DNA of 64,000 nt from Zopfochytrium polystomum (lineage: Eukaryota > Chytridiomycota > Chytridiomycetes > Chytridiales > Chytridiaceae): contig JAIVFJ010000019.1 of assembly GCA_025765615.1 (NCBI GenBank), positions 248,001-312,000 on the forward strand, given 5' to 3'. Shown piece after piece: positions 54,257-64,000 of this stretch. The position numbers and the translations under genes are program-made. Below the pieces are notes generated by a model, which worked only from the letters and a program-made list of their open reading frames with translations, was not told where the DNA came from and did no database searches. Position 1 is the stretch's first letter. Each line of letters starts with the position of its first letter.

Positions 54257-55247
54257 TATCAAAGGAAGTACAAATAAACAAATCTTTGGCAAGTACTTTC
54301 CTCCCTGGTTCTTTCTTCTAAATACCTTACAACTCTGATTGAGGAAATGGAGGGAGTGAAGGAGGTGAAGACGAGCGTTGTTTGTGTGTTTGTTGGCGGT
54401 GTGGCCTATTTCATTATTGCCATGTTGTATAGAGTTTGAAAACAGTTTGGGCCTCTCACCACAAGAGAAACATTTTTTTTTCTCAGTAAATACCTCGTGC
54501 AGTTTTTCAATTGTTTTAATGTTTTCGATGCCAAGGGCAATTCATAAATCGATTGCACTCAAGAGAAAAAAATACAACGAGAAGAAAGAAAAAGTAGATT
54601 CCTAACCTTTGATTTTTTTTTTTTTTTTTTTTTGCTGGGAGTTGAACATGAGAGGACTAAGCCAGAAAGTGTTGTTTTATCGATTTGGAATACGACAGCT
54701 AGTAACTTAGTCTTTTACGGAGTGTACAGGGTACTTAGTATGTGGTGAAGTGTGAAGCGGGTAACTGACTATCGCACCAGGCTATTTATATCTGGCAGAT
54801 TTGTCATATGTTGCAATGAAAGGAGCAACGAGTGTGACTGGGGTGTAGACAGAGGTGTTACCAGGGTGGTCCCATAAAGGGGCCTTGGCACAGTTGAAAT
54901 CACTGCAGGGAACATGGGGAGCGCCTGTCTCTCACTGATCTACTGTCCTGCTTGCCCCATGAAGGGGATGCGGAGATCGGTGACTGTGGGCGAGAGACAA
55001 AGTATGTCTGCCTCTTCACCTATTGGTGTGGGCAGAAATGCGGTTGTTGCAGTCTCAGTCTTTGACTCTTTAGGAAGGGGCATTTTCCCACCAGTGTCAG
55101 CAGGGCTGCAGGCGCTCGAAGCGTGCTCGAAGAGGTTAAGAGACACTCGAGAATAGATGGGTGAGACCTCGAAGGCCCACAAAATGTATCATGCCTCGTG
55201 GTCGCAAGTGCGCATAAGACAGGGCTTCGTCAAGGTGCCTCCTTTTA
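54257..55247. other. No gene recognised
   Basis: Poly(T) lies at about 54617-54633. Possible tRNA-like or repeat debris surrounds 54634-54720. 54910-55160 has an open plus frame with no domain. Confidence 0.4.
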
Positions 55248-55461
55248 CAGCCATATCCCTAAAACTTTGGGAAACCAACTTGAAATCAAGTCGAAAGCAA
55301 GTCTGTGGCAAAGGGCCAGAGACTGACTTGTTTAGCTGCCACTTGTCTATCTGTCTTCCTCCCACGAGTGTTGTTTGTCTGCCTGTCTCTGGGCCAGTCC
55401 TCAGTGACTTGATTCTGACTTGAAATCAAGTCAGTTCCCCAAAGTTTTAGGGATATTGCTG
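55248..55461. mobile_element. MITE with TA target duplication
   Basis: Terminal inverted repeats starting CAGCCATATCCCTAAAAC (left) and CAGCAATATCCCTAAAAC (right, inverted) enclose 214 bp without coding capacity. TA dinucleotides flank it at 55246-55247 and 55462-55463, as for Tc1/mariner-type elements. A second ACTTGAAATCAAG palindromic motif occurs near both ends. Confidence 0.8.
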
Positions 55462-55462
55462 T

Positions 55463-56640
55463 AATTATTGGCACTTTCCTATTTTGAAGTCAAAGGGTTT
55501 TGGCTTGGAAATAGGTGAGTGGTTGTTCTCTGGCAGGAAGGAAGGATGAGCGGAGGTGATTGTGCGCTCCTCATGCAATCACACTCGCCCACGGGCTCTA
55601 TCTCTCTCTCTCTCTTGGTGGATTCGATGGCAGTGGACGACGGATACAGCCGTCTATGCACGACGGCACCCACACCTGCCTTTGCGGCAATGGGCGGGTG
55701 CGACTCGCGACGACGACGGCCGTTTGGAAGATTGGGAGGTATGGTTGGAGTTTCCACAACGGCAACAGCAGGGGAAGGGAGTGAAATCTTCCTTTTGGAG
55801 TGATTGAAATGGGAGGGCATGGCCATTGAAGACAACTGATTGGTTAGTTTTTTGCAACATCAATGCGCGAGTTGTAAAAACAAAATGGGCAGACAACGAA
55901 AGGCCAGCGGTGCCCTTTGCTGAGTTGAAGAATCCTGGAATGTGAACTGATGTGCACCGAAACTCATATTGGATGGCCTTAAGGTCATGGATACTTGTGG
56001 AGCGACGAAAATTATAAAGGACAGCTGTGCATTGCTTTTCATCACTGATTCGCCCCTGGTTTTCTGCAGAAGGTTCCAGTGGTCGAATTGTGACGCCTGG
56101 ACCCATAATAGTTATGAACTGAGGGGGATTGTGAGGAGGGCTGTCAATCAAAGGTTTTCCAGTAGTTCCAGGAGCCAGGTGTTGGAGGGCGAGTTGGTTG
56201 GCAGGTTATTCGTTCGTGAATTCTGTGGTGGCAGCTGGTAGTCGACAGGTGTAAGAAAATTTAATGTGTGGGGATGTGGTCTGAAGACGGGCAGCCTGTT
56301 TGTCCGACAAAGGATGCAGAAGGCAGAGAGAGTAAGAAATCTGGTCCTTTGAGAGCAAGGGCCGCTGTCGGATGGTGAGGTTGCAAGTGGAGGTGAAGCG
56401 TAGGTTGTCAAGTTCAGTGAGTGGGGCAATAGTGGGGTCTGGCTGAGTGGTGATTGTCAATATGTGTTGATCAGCATGGGTGCCGAAGAACATGGAGGGA
56501 GGTGGGCCGCTCATGAAAAAGGGGGGTAGCAATCCCAATTCAGCACAAAGGTTGTGATGTGGTTGCAATGTGGTTGTGGTGGTGAAGGGGGTGATGCAGT
56601 CTGGTTTGGGGGGTGAGGACAGCGATTGCTGGAGGCAATC
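55463..56640 (-). other. Possible decayed coding region, unknown
   Basis: The minus strand has broken frames from 56649 to about 55800 with coherent pieces (FFMSGPPPSMFFGTHADQHI, FITIMGPGVTIRPLEP, HDLKAIQYEFRCTSVHI). They may belong to one protein with several frame breaks. I recognise no domain. The rest of the stretch is non-coding, with a CT run near 55600. Confidence 0.35.
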
Positions 56641-56872
56641 TGGCAGCAATCTGGAGTCAATCTGACGATGATCTGATGATCAGAAAAAAATCAGATGACA
56701 ATCATGATGATCTGGCGATCTGACGACAATCAGGTGTTCTGGTGACGATCTGGAGTCAATCTGGCGACAATCTGACGAAAATCTGACGTTGACCTGACGA
56801 AGATCTGACGTCAATCTGATGATCTGGAGTCAATCTGACGTTTACCTGACGATCTGATGAAGATCTGACCTA
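56641..56872 (+). repeat. Degenerate tandem array of AATCTGACG-like units
   Basis: About twenty imperfect 9-15 bp units built on CAATCTGACG, GATCTGACG and CTGGAGTCAATCTG lie head to tail. There are no unique spacers of fixed length, so this is a minisatellite. Confidence 0.75.
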
Positions 56873-57398
56873 AGAGCAATTTGGTGTGCAGCAGGGGTGA
56901 TTTGTCACACAAGAAAGGACAAAATGATGGTTTGGGGTAATGGTAGTTTGACTTTTAGGACCTCCTTAGCAAAATCTCTTGTAGCTCCTGCTGTAGGCCT
57001 CATAGCTGGGCGCGTTATGTAGCAATAGAAAGAGCAGAAGCACGCACATACAGCTGTGTAAGCACGTCCCTTGATCGCTTCCCGGCGTTGATGAGATGTC
57101 TTGCAAAGTTGAAGAAGCATTTTCCGACTATCATGATTGATTGAACTGCGTAGAGAAGTTGTTGAGGGCTCTGTGATATCTTGTTGGAAATAGGAGATTC
57201 AGAGCTTTCAAATGCACTGTTGCACGCCTGGATTGAATGACAGAGTCAGCTGGGAGATGGCGCCAAAATTTTTTGGCTTTCCAAACAAAATGGTCACTAA
57301 AGATGAGCTAGGCTGATTCTGTTTGTTGGAGGTGGTAGAGATTGTTGTTCTGAGCTAGAATCTGTGGTTGATGCTGCCAGATAGCTGGCATGCTGTTG
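56873..57398. other. No gene recognised
   Basis: No domain or repeat could be assigned. Confidence 0.4.
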
Positions 57399-57540
57399 TG
57401 TAAACAGTCTACTCTGAGTAAGTGAGTGGAAGGAATGAATGAAGTGAAGATGTGTTTGTGGGTGATTCTTCTTCCCAACTTGGAGCGAAAGGGAAAAAAC
57501 TCTGTTATGATTGATTGATTCATAATGATGATAAGCACAC
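57399..57540 (-). repeat. LTR-C partial copy
   Basis: TGTAAACAGTCTACTCTGAG through ACTCTGTTATGA matches 17099-17219. The remaining part of the LTR is missing. Confidence 0.75.
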
Positions 57541-58189
57541 TCTCACCTTACAACACCCTGAAAGGAGATATGAGGGACACAACTAGTCAAACAGGGGCTG
57601 CCCAAGGGGGAGTCTTATTGATTGATTTTGAGTTGAGAGTTATTATTGAAGAGAAGAAGGGGGAGATGGGCAGTATTTATGGGGATCAGAGAGAGAAAGA
57701 AAGGAGGAGGAAGAAAAAGAAGAAAAAGACAAAAGATAGTAAAAAGGAGAAAATGAAAGAAAAGAACAATTTGTAAGAATGAATCATCTTTCAGCCACAC
57801 CCCCCTCCACCCAGTGTCTCTCCTGCCTCAAATTTGAGATGGGCTGAAATTGAGGGCCGGGAGGCCACATCAGTGCCGGGACAGAGGATTGAAAGGTGGG
57901 AAAAAGGGAAAATAAGAGAAAATGAGTAAAAAAGAAGGAATAAAAAGAGATAGAGGGTGTGCTCCTTGTGCTTTCAAGGAACACGGGATGCTCTTTTTGA
58001 TGCCAGGCATCAGCACTGAGTTACTTTTGAAAGTAAGAATAAGTATTCAAACATAGGAATAGCGTGGTTGTTTGTGATTGATGGGGGGCCACTATATGTA
58101 AAGGTAAAACCAATGAACTGGCCAAGGGAGAGCTTTTAAAGAGACCTCAACAGCTCAATGGCACATGAAATTAGGAATCTCATAGAACT
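57541..58189. other. No gene recognised; purine-rich
   Basis: An A/G-rich tract at 57680-57770 encodes only Lys/Glu runs. No gene or repeat family could be assigned. Confidence 0.45.
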
Positions 58190-58808
58190 TCCCAATTGAA
58201 GGGTGCGCTCTAACCGCAGAGTAAAGGTCCCTGTGCCAGCAGCCAAGCAAACACTGAGGCACTCTGTCTGCAGCCGTTGTATAGCGGCAGGTGATGTAGG
58301 CGCCACAACGAGTGTCAGTAGGAGGCTTATGGATGAAAGGAGGAACTTCAGTTTCTCCCAATGTCACAAATTTTGCTTCACCAATATTTTGGCTGTGACA
58401 AATTTTTGTGTTTGCTACACAGTCATCTTCTGCACTGCTCTGCCCCATATAGCTGCAGAAGTGTTCTGTTCTTTGTTGTCACATACATCACAAATTTGGC
58501 TGTTGGAAAATTTTTGGCCTGCTGCATAGTGAGCTTGCCTGAATGTAAATTTTGCAGTTTTGGGCAGTGTCTGTCAGTTCTTCGTCCAATTAAGACTGCA
58601 GTGGACAGGGTTGAAGAAGAACAAAAATCCTTGTAAGTAGACACAAAGAGACAAATGGAGCAGACATATTAAATTTACTATTTGGCAAAGGTCTGGCCTA
58701 TGTGAGAAACAGACATAATAGTGCACTGGTTAGTGTGAGTTGTGAGGACAACAGGCTGTTGAGCCTGTGACCTCAAATAAATTAAGTGTATACCCACTTT
58801 TTAACTGG
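58190..58808 (-). repeat. Single unit of the tRNA-headed repeat
   Basis: 58190-58335 matches 8430-8610 and 58737-58806 matches 8843-8912 of the large palindrome, with about 400 bp of different sequence between. The minus strand keeps an A-box-like CTCTGCGGTTAGAGCGC. Confidence 0.65.
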
Positions 58809-58982
58809 TGTTAACAGTCTACTCTGAGTGAGTGGAGATGCGTGTTTGTGGGTGGTCCGTCTCCCCAACTTCGAGAGACCAAGAAAAACTCTATGATGAA
58901 TTATTGTTACATAACAATGATACGCATGCTATAATAGTTGCTAGGCAAGTGTGACTGGCACAGGGTAACCTATCCTATATTA
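58809..58982 (-). repeat. LTR-C copy
   Basis: TGTTAACAGTCTACTCTGAG through GGCACAGGGTAA matches 17099-17290. It directly follows the tRNA-headed repeat. Confidence 0.75.
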
Positions 58983-59490
58983 TGTCCATCCTGGTTTCAT
59001 GGGGAACAAACCCTTCAGAAGTTCAGAAACAAATAGCCCAACCCAAATTTGGTTATCAGGTTCGCACTACACACAACATAGCTGCAACCCTGTACACGTT
59101 CGTTAAAAGACCAAGTTACTTTCTGCCCCTTGTCACGTTCCAAAATGAAATCACAGCAGTGTTGCGTCCCTTTGCCGCAATGACTGCTGCAATCCTCCTA
59201 TGCATACTTTCGACCAATTTTCTGCGCATTTCTGCTGGAAGTTCACCAATTCTTCCTTATTCTTTCAGTGCTTCAAGTTTGACTTTGGTGCAGTCTCACA
59301 GGAATTTTTTTTAGCTCCTGCTTCAAGAAATTCTACTGTGCTAAATTGGATTCCGAGAGCCTGGGAGATAACTTTGAAGGTAATCTTTGTACGAACTTGC
59401 TTCTCACTTTGAAAACAACGCAAACTAACTTACTGCTCCTCAAGGGGCATAAATAATTCGAAAAAGTCACGTGCTTCTATTATCTTCAGT
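58983..59490. other. Upstream region of the Sgt2 gene
   Basis: No recognised gene; a 110-codon open frame at 58982-59314 has no known domain and low coding character. Confidence 0.4.
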
Positions 59491-60892
59491 ATGAGTGACA
59501 CCAAACCCAAGCAGCACCTGGCGCACGCGATCTGCGACTTCCTGTCGGCATCTATCAAGAACGGAACCATCAAAGATGATGACATCGAGGGCATGGAGGG
59601 CATGTAGTTGCAATCTCGATCTGGTGGTGGGTCACTCGATCTCACTTTTACCGTGCTTGCCTCTGCGCGAATAGTTGCGATTCAATGCATTGGAGAGGCA
59701 TTTGGGTTCGACTACAGCAACGAAGCTCTGGCCGCCGAGCTGTCGGTGAAGCCGGCAACCCTGGCTACAATCTTTGATGCTTTCATCAATACTCAGACAA
59801 AGACCGGATCGTCAGCGGTAAGAAACACTGTAGTGCCTGCGTAACTCATCTCCATTTAAGAAAAAAGAATCAGTAAGTGCAATTCGTTGCTCCTTATTCC
59901 GATAGCCCAAAGAACTTTGTTCCGGCGCTTACTGCTTTCTCGCATACCAATTGTCCATTCTCCTTTTTAATAAGCCCGAGGTGGCGAAGGAGAAGGCAGA
60001 AGCCCTGAAGGCAGCAGGTAACAAGCTGATGGCATCGCACCAGTACAAAGACGCCATTAAGAAGTACTCGGAGGCCATTGCGATCGACAGCTCGAACGCT
60101 ACGTACTATTCCAACAGGTCTTGAGTTTTAGCCATGGCGCCAGGTTGAATTTTGACGAATCGTGCGGAACAGAGCCGCAGCTTATAGCCAAGACGGCGAC
60201 CATGCCAAAGCTGTCGAGGACGCGAAGCAAGCAATTGAGGTGGACCCCGACTTTAGCAAGGCGTATAGTCGGATGGGGTGAGAACCGCTCGCTCTATCGC
60301 CCTCGTTGGAAACTAATGGTGCGTCAGCCATGCCTACTTCTGCCTCGGCAATTACGGAGACGCCATTGAAGTCTACGAGCGAGGACTCCGCCTTGACCCA
60401 AGCAACCAGTCGATAAAACAGTCTCTCTCCGCCGCCAAGGAACGCCTTCGTGAGGGTGAAGCGGACTCCGCGTCCACTTCGACGCGTGGCACCAACGGAT
60501 CCGGTGATTATGTTGGTGGCATGGACTTGTCTTCAATGCTGAGCAATCCTTCTTTCATGAGTGCTGGTAGGTTTCCTATGCCATCTTTTTTTTTTTTTGT
60601 TATGACCCCCTCACAAAATCCTTGTTCATGCTTCGTCCCATAGCCTCTCAGTTAATGTCCAACCCCGCTGTTAGCTCTTTACTGAGCAGCCCAGCAATTT
60701 CTCAAATGTAGGTTTCTTTGATTCTTTTTTTTTTTTTTTTTTTTTTTTTTGCGCGATTCTGGACCAACATTGTGCAGGGCACAGAACCTCATGGCCAACC
60801 CGGAACAACTGCAAAACATTATGGGCAACTCTGACATTGCAAGGATGGCAGCCAGCGTGGCAGGCGGTCCTCCGCTCGGTCGAGGGGAGTAA
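59491..60892 (+). CDS. SGT2: Sgt2/SGTA co-chaperone (small glutamine-rich TPR protein)
   Basis: Seven exons (59491-59599, 59675-59817, 59975-60117, 60173-60277, 60328-60566, 60644-60707, 60778-60892) give 305 residues. Sgt2 hands tail-anchored membrane proteins to the GET pathway and binds Hsp70/Hsp90 in the cytosol. The N-terminal dimerisation domain (AHAICDFLSASIKNGTI ... VAIQCIGEAFGF) binds Get5/Ubl4A in relatives. Three TPRs follow (about residues 88-195: AEALKAAGNKLMASHQYKDA, YSNRAAAYSQDGDHAKAVED, AYFCLGNYGDAIEVYERGL). The C-terminal part has repeated NP motifs (SNPSFM, SNPAV, NPEQL), the substrate-binding side, with little of the usual Gln-rich tail. Intron 1 needs a GC-AG splice to give the conserved EVAIQC. 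Intron 6 holds a run of about 24 T. Confidence 0.95.
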
Positions 60893-61269
60893 GTAATACG
60901 AGGGCGATGCTCTGTCGATCGGGGGATTGGCTGGTGGCTCGTCTCTGTATCTGCTGTAGGTAGAGGAAGCTTTGTTGTTTCAAACCTCAGGTGCTGCGCC
61001 AATACCTTTGATTGCAACTATTATTCACCACCAACTGAGCCAAATTTTGAGAATGAAACGGTGGGGTGCTGTTCCGTTCAACTGAGGAGGAGGTTGATCA
61101 GCCTACCTTCGCAAATCTGACTGTATGGAAAATGAAACTTCGGATCCTAAGATCACAGCCAGCAATACATCTCATGTCCCTCACTCTTCAGAAAATACAA
61201 TGACGAAACTACGAACAGTTAGCTATCTCCGTTGATCAGCAATTGTAACGCTCCAATAATCGAATGCCT
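60893..61269. other. Intergenic between convergent genes
   Basis: Shared 3' flanks of Sgt2 (plus) and uL10m (minus). No gene was seen. Confidence 0.5.
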
Positions 61270-62277
61270 TTATTGACGTGCACTCTCATCATCCGCCACC
61301 TGCTTCTCGCGTGCCTGAAGCGATAGGATGAGAGACTTCGGATTCTGTTCCAAAATGTCCGTCAGCGTTGCCGCGGGGCTGGAGAGCAATCCAACAAGCT
61401 CCTCTCGTAACCTCGCCTTCGTCGGTAGCTTCGACACCTCCACCAGTTGTTCTGGAGAAAATGTTTGCCTTTCAATTGCGCCACCAACTAGCATCATCTT
61501 CTTTGCGTACGGCTTTCCTGCGGCCAAAAGTACCCGGTCCAGAATACGCTCCCCGCTTCCCCTGCCGTCTTCAGCGTCGGAGAAAATAGCAACGCATGGG
61601 CCCACCAGAGCGTTCTGTAACGGCATTAACCCAAGCCTCTCATCAATTTCAAATGCCGTCAGCCTCCGAGAGACCTTTCCTGTGACAGTGTCCCTTGCAA
61701 GCCGCACACTCCTTGGGTCTTCCAGCTCTGCTTTGAGTGCTGGAGGAAGTGGAGCCCCTTCAGACATCAATTTTGCGGCGAGCAAATCGCGCTCGTGATG
61801 CCGAATCGCCGCACGGAAGAGAGCGTTTCGAATCGCGCTGACTGTAAAGCCGGCCGCACGAAACTCTCGGCGAGCAAGGGAGTAGTCGGCTGCGGTCATG
61901 TTGTTGTTCTGAAAGATGAAGATATTGCGCGACGCGATGATTCTGCGGTATATTTCGTAAAAGTAAATTTGAGTCGTTGGAGCCAGGTTATCCCCGATGG
62001 TACGACGTGCACGTGCGAGGGCCATTCGGACTTCTGATTCTGTGAAAGCTGGTGCAGCATCTGGAAAGGCCGATCCGAGGTGGAACTGTCAGTGCATTGT
62101 TTGACACGAGATCGTGAAGGATTGCCTACAAGATCGCGACTGCTGAGCCAGTGCAACTTGATCATAAACTGCAGTGAAAGATGTCTTCAAGGCGTGAGGC
62201 AGAGAGCTGCTCCCTCGTAATGGCGCTGCGACGCCGGGAAGTTGGCGGGCTGCAGGGAAACGTTGGCGAAGGATCAT
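61270..62277 (-). CDS. Mitochondrial ribosomal protein uL10m
   Basis: Two exons (62277-62130, 62060-61270; 69 bp intron) give 312 residues. The first about 50 residues are rich in Arg, Ser and Ala without acidic residues except one Asp, as in a mitochondrial targeting peptide (MILRQRFPAARQLPG). The body has YFYEIYRRIIASRNIFIFQN and NNMTAADYSLARREFRAAGF, the L10 pattern for the stalk-base protein that binds 23S-type rRNA and carries L7/L12 dimers. It continues KMMLVGGAIERQTFSPEQL and LREELVGLLSSPAATL, matching the L10 C-terminal pattern (gLlxsPaxxl). Length fits fungal MRPL11/uL10m. It is separated by 377 bp from the convergent Sgt2 gene. Confidence 0.75.
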
Positions 62278-62795
62278 GGCCGGACTTTTTTGACATGTCG
62301 TTCGGTCAACGACCAATAAAATAGTATTTATTAAATACCTCAAAAGAGAAAAAAAAAAGGAAAGAGAAAAAAAAAAGTAGGGTATTGGCGTTGCGCAGTC
62401 AGATTGTTTTTGCAAACTCTCTCGCCGCCTGCCTGTCCCAGCTCCTTTCAACATCAGTTTTTCCGTTTTGTTGAAACCAATCCGACCGCAATTGAAGACA
62501 AAGAAGAATATTTTCTTTTTTTTGTTAGGCTTTTCGTATTTTCCTCCTTTTTTTCTTCGATTTTTTATTATAGAACTTTTCCTTTTTTTATAGTTCATAT
62601 TTTTCGTATTTGTCAATGTTTCGAACACGAATCACCCCACCACTGAATGATCGCACGCATCCGAGATAAAAATAATCCTTCGAGAAGGCGTCCAAATTAC
62701 AGCAATAGTTACTAGGGAAATTTGAGTTGCACTTACGTTTTGTGGGGAATTACAGTCAACAAACACACATACACAGGCATGACAAATCTTCTTCA
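62278..62795. other. Divergent promoter region
   Basis: T-rich sequence between the divergent starts at 62277 (minus) and 62796 (plus), with A/T homopolymers at 62345-62380 and 62510-62590. No gene was seen. Confidence 0.5.
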
Positions 62796-63739
62796 ATGTC
62801 TGGATTACATACTCAAGCTCAGACCATGGGCGTGGACAAGCCAGACAGGCCACTTCGGCTGTTCTCTGTGCCTGTCACACCCGTGGTGAAGGAATTCTAC
62901 TCACAGCACGGCAATGTCAAGCAACCAGTCAACAACACTGCACACAACGAGCACGAGTTTTTCACAAATGTGTATGAACAGTTCCACAGTCGCCTTGGAC
63001 CCATTCCAATCCGCCACGACAACGAATCATACACTTCGGCTGAGGCAACAGTCAACAATATTCCCGTACTCTTTGCTTTCGAAAACACTGATGCAAAACA
63101 AGTATATTGTCTCCCTGGTGGATTGGCTCCGCATGTGTTGAGGAATGACTTGCCCCTTCGATGCGAATCCGGAAGGCTCTTCATTTTAAAGCATGGTCTT
63201 TTACCCAACCTCAAGTCTTTCAACAAGTTCCAGAAGGAAGTGCTTAAGCGTGTTGGAGTGCTTGATAGATCCCAGGCACCGCTGCCAATGTTCAAAACAA
63301 TATTGTTTCCCACTTGCACGCTATTCCTGACCCCGACTATGTGGGTCTTGAACTCTACTGGAGCCAATGGGCAACTTCCATTTCGGCATTGCCAGAGGAT
63401 ATGCGAGAGGCTGCTATTCACTCACTTCCACTGCAGCACTTGCTGGAACTCCTCCATATTCGCTTCAGAATGAGCGTGGCCACGACTCGACTTTCTGAGT
63501 TAGACCGTGGCCGCACAGTTGTTGGAAACATGCTTCGATCGCACCTTGGCCAAATTGACCAGCTTATCAGTGCCGCTCGTGACAATCTTGCTCGACTTGA
63601 ATTTTTCAAGTCACTGATTGAGTCGCAGGAAAACATACTAGCGGGAGTTTTCAATCTTGGTGTTCCAGTTGAGAATCCCATTGCTCAATCATTTCTGGAA
63701 CAAATTGTCGACCAAGCCGATGTTGACCATGCTGAGTGA
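62796..63739 (+). pseudogene. Unknown protein, one frameshift
   Basis: The first ATG in a good frame gives MSGLHTQAQTMGVDKPDRPL and runs to about 63290. The coherent sequence then continues in the -1 frame (NIVSHLHAIPDPDYVGLELY to ADVDHAE, stop at 63737-63739). Around the switch (63270-63310) no convincing intron is visible, so an indel or a sequence error is likely. The joined product would be about 310 residues, hydrophilic, mostly helical in the second half (LRSHLGQIDQLISAARDNLA), with no signal peptide or membrane segment. I recognise no family. A polyadenylation-like AATAAA is at 63981. Confidence 0.55.
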
Positions 63740-64000
63740 AGCTTCCTTATGATCTGCCTTGCTCTCAGAGTTTTCTTCTGTTCTTTTTCCTTTCTTGGTT
63801 TGTGTGCGTTGTTGCTCTCAGTCTTTTGTGATGGTTTCATTCATCATTTATTGGAACCCCATCTTCTCCATTTTCAATTTGGAACCGACAGCAGGGTCAA
63901 AAACACCATTTTTCACGGTACCCACAGTGTCGAAACATTTTGTCCATTGGAAAGTTCTCGTACCATCGAAGAATATGAGCAATAAACAGAGGGAGTGTTT
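63740..64000 (+). other. 3' flank of the unknown gene
   Basis: T-rich then mixed sequence with AATAAA at about 63981. No further gene was seen before the window ends. Confidence 0.5.

Noticed and set aside
55519..55803. Small genes over the CT run
   Set aside because: Open frames occur on both strands with microsatellite-driven composition and no domain.
56641..56872. CRISPR-like array
   Set aside because: Repeats are short and imperfect and have no fixed unique spacers; this is a minisatellite in a eukaryotic genome.
57660..57775. Lys/Glu-rich coiled-coil protein
   Set aside because: Purely the product of an A/G-rich tract.

Overview
The window looks like a repeat-rich stretch of a fungal nuclear genome. 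Genes are intron-containing, with short GT-AG introns of 40-110 bp and one probable GC-AG intron, and the recognisable host genes are ordinary eukaryotic ones (Sgt2, a mitochondrial ribosomal protein, aldehyde dehydrogenase, a LaeA-like methyltransferase). An early-diverging, possibly zoosporic, fungus is my inference from intron style, transposon types and base composition; it is not proven.

Layout. 1-1850: relics of three LTR families. 1851-8033: Ty1/copia element 'Copia-A' with intact Gag and RT-RNase H frames but no protease or integrase. 8034-9610: a 1.6 kb imperfect palindrome built from tRNA-headed repeats. 9826-10133: a solo Ty3 LTR with a 5 bp target duplication. 11173-16731: two host genes on the minus strand (methyltransferase; a very large disordered protein). 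17099-27716: three copia elements joined end to end (Copia-C relic, Copia-B with one stop in RT and a foreign GC-rich insert, then a 3' fragment of Copia-A). 27735-31222: LINE-type fragment and LTR debris. 31539-33392: five-exon aldehyde dehydrogenase. 34744-39830: three head-to-tail copies of a 2.0-2.3 kb unit encoding an unrecognised protein with a conserved CxC-x24-C-x5-C motif. 40600-43617: decayed Harbinger-type transposase, decayed copia gag, LTR relics. 45201-53555: a nested pair of Ty3/chromovirus elements, a full-length plus-strand copy (47487-52746) inserted into a deleted minus-strand copy, both with perfect 5 bp target duplications. 54166-58982: SINE-like, MITE and LTR relics and a short tandem array. 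59491-63741: three gene models (Sgt2 +, uL10m -, unknown +).

The most interesting biology is in the Ty3 element. Its LTR has a long phased GAA/TTC array (heat-shock-element architecture) upstream of a TATA box. The predicted RNA 5' end is perfectly complementary over 11 nt to the primer binding site, as in Tf1 self-priming. Its gag and pol frames are joined by a textbook -1 frameshift signal (CCCAAAC, 5 nt spacer, 8 bp stem). The second candidate for something undescribed is the tandem unit at 34744-39830: two units end in a polyadenylation-like signal plus a short A run followed at once by the next unit, which starts with a TTAGGG-like motif, resembling telomere-associated retroelement arrays.
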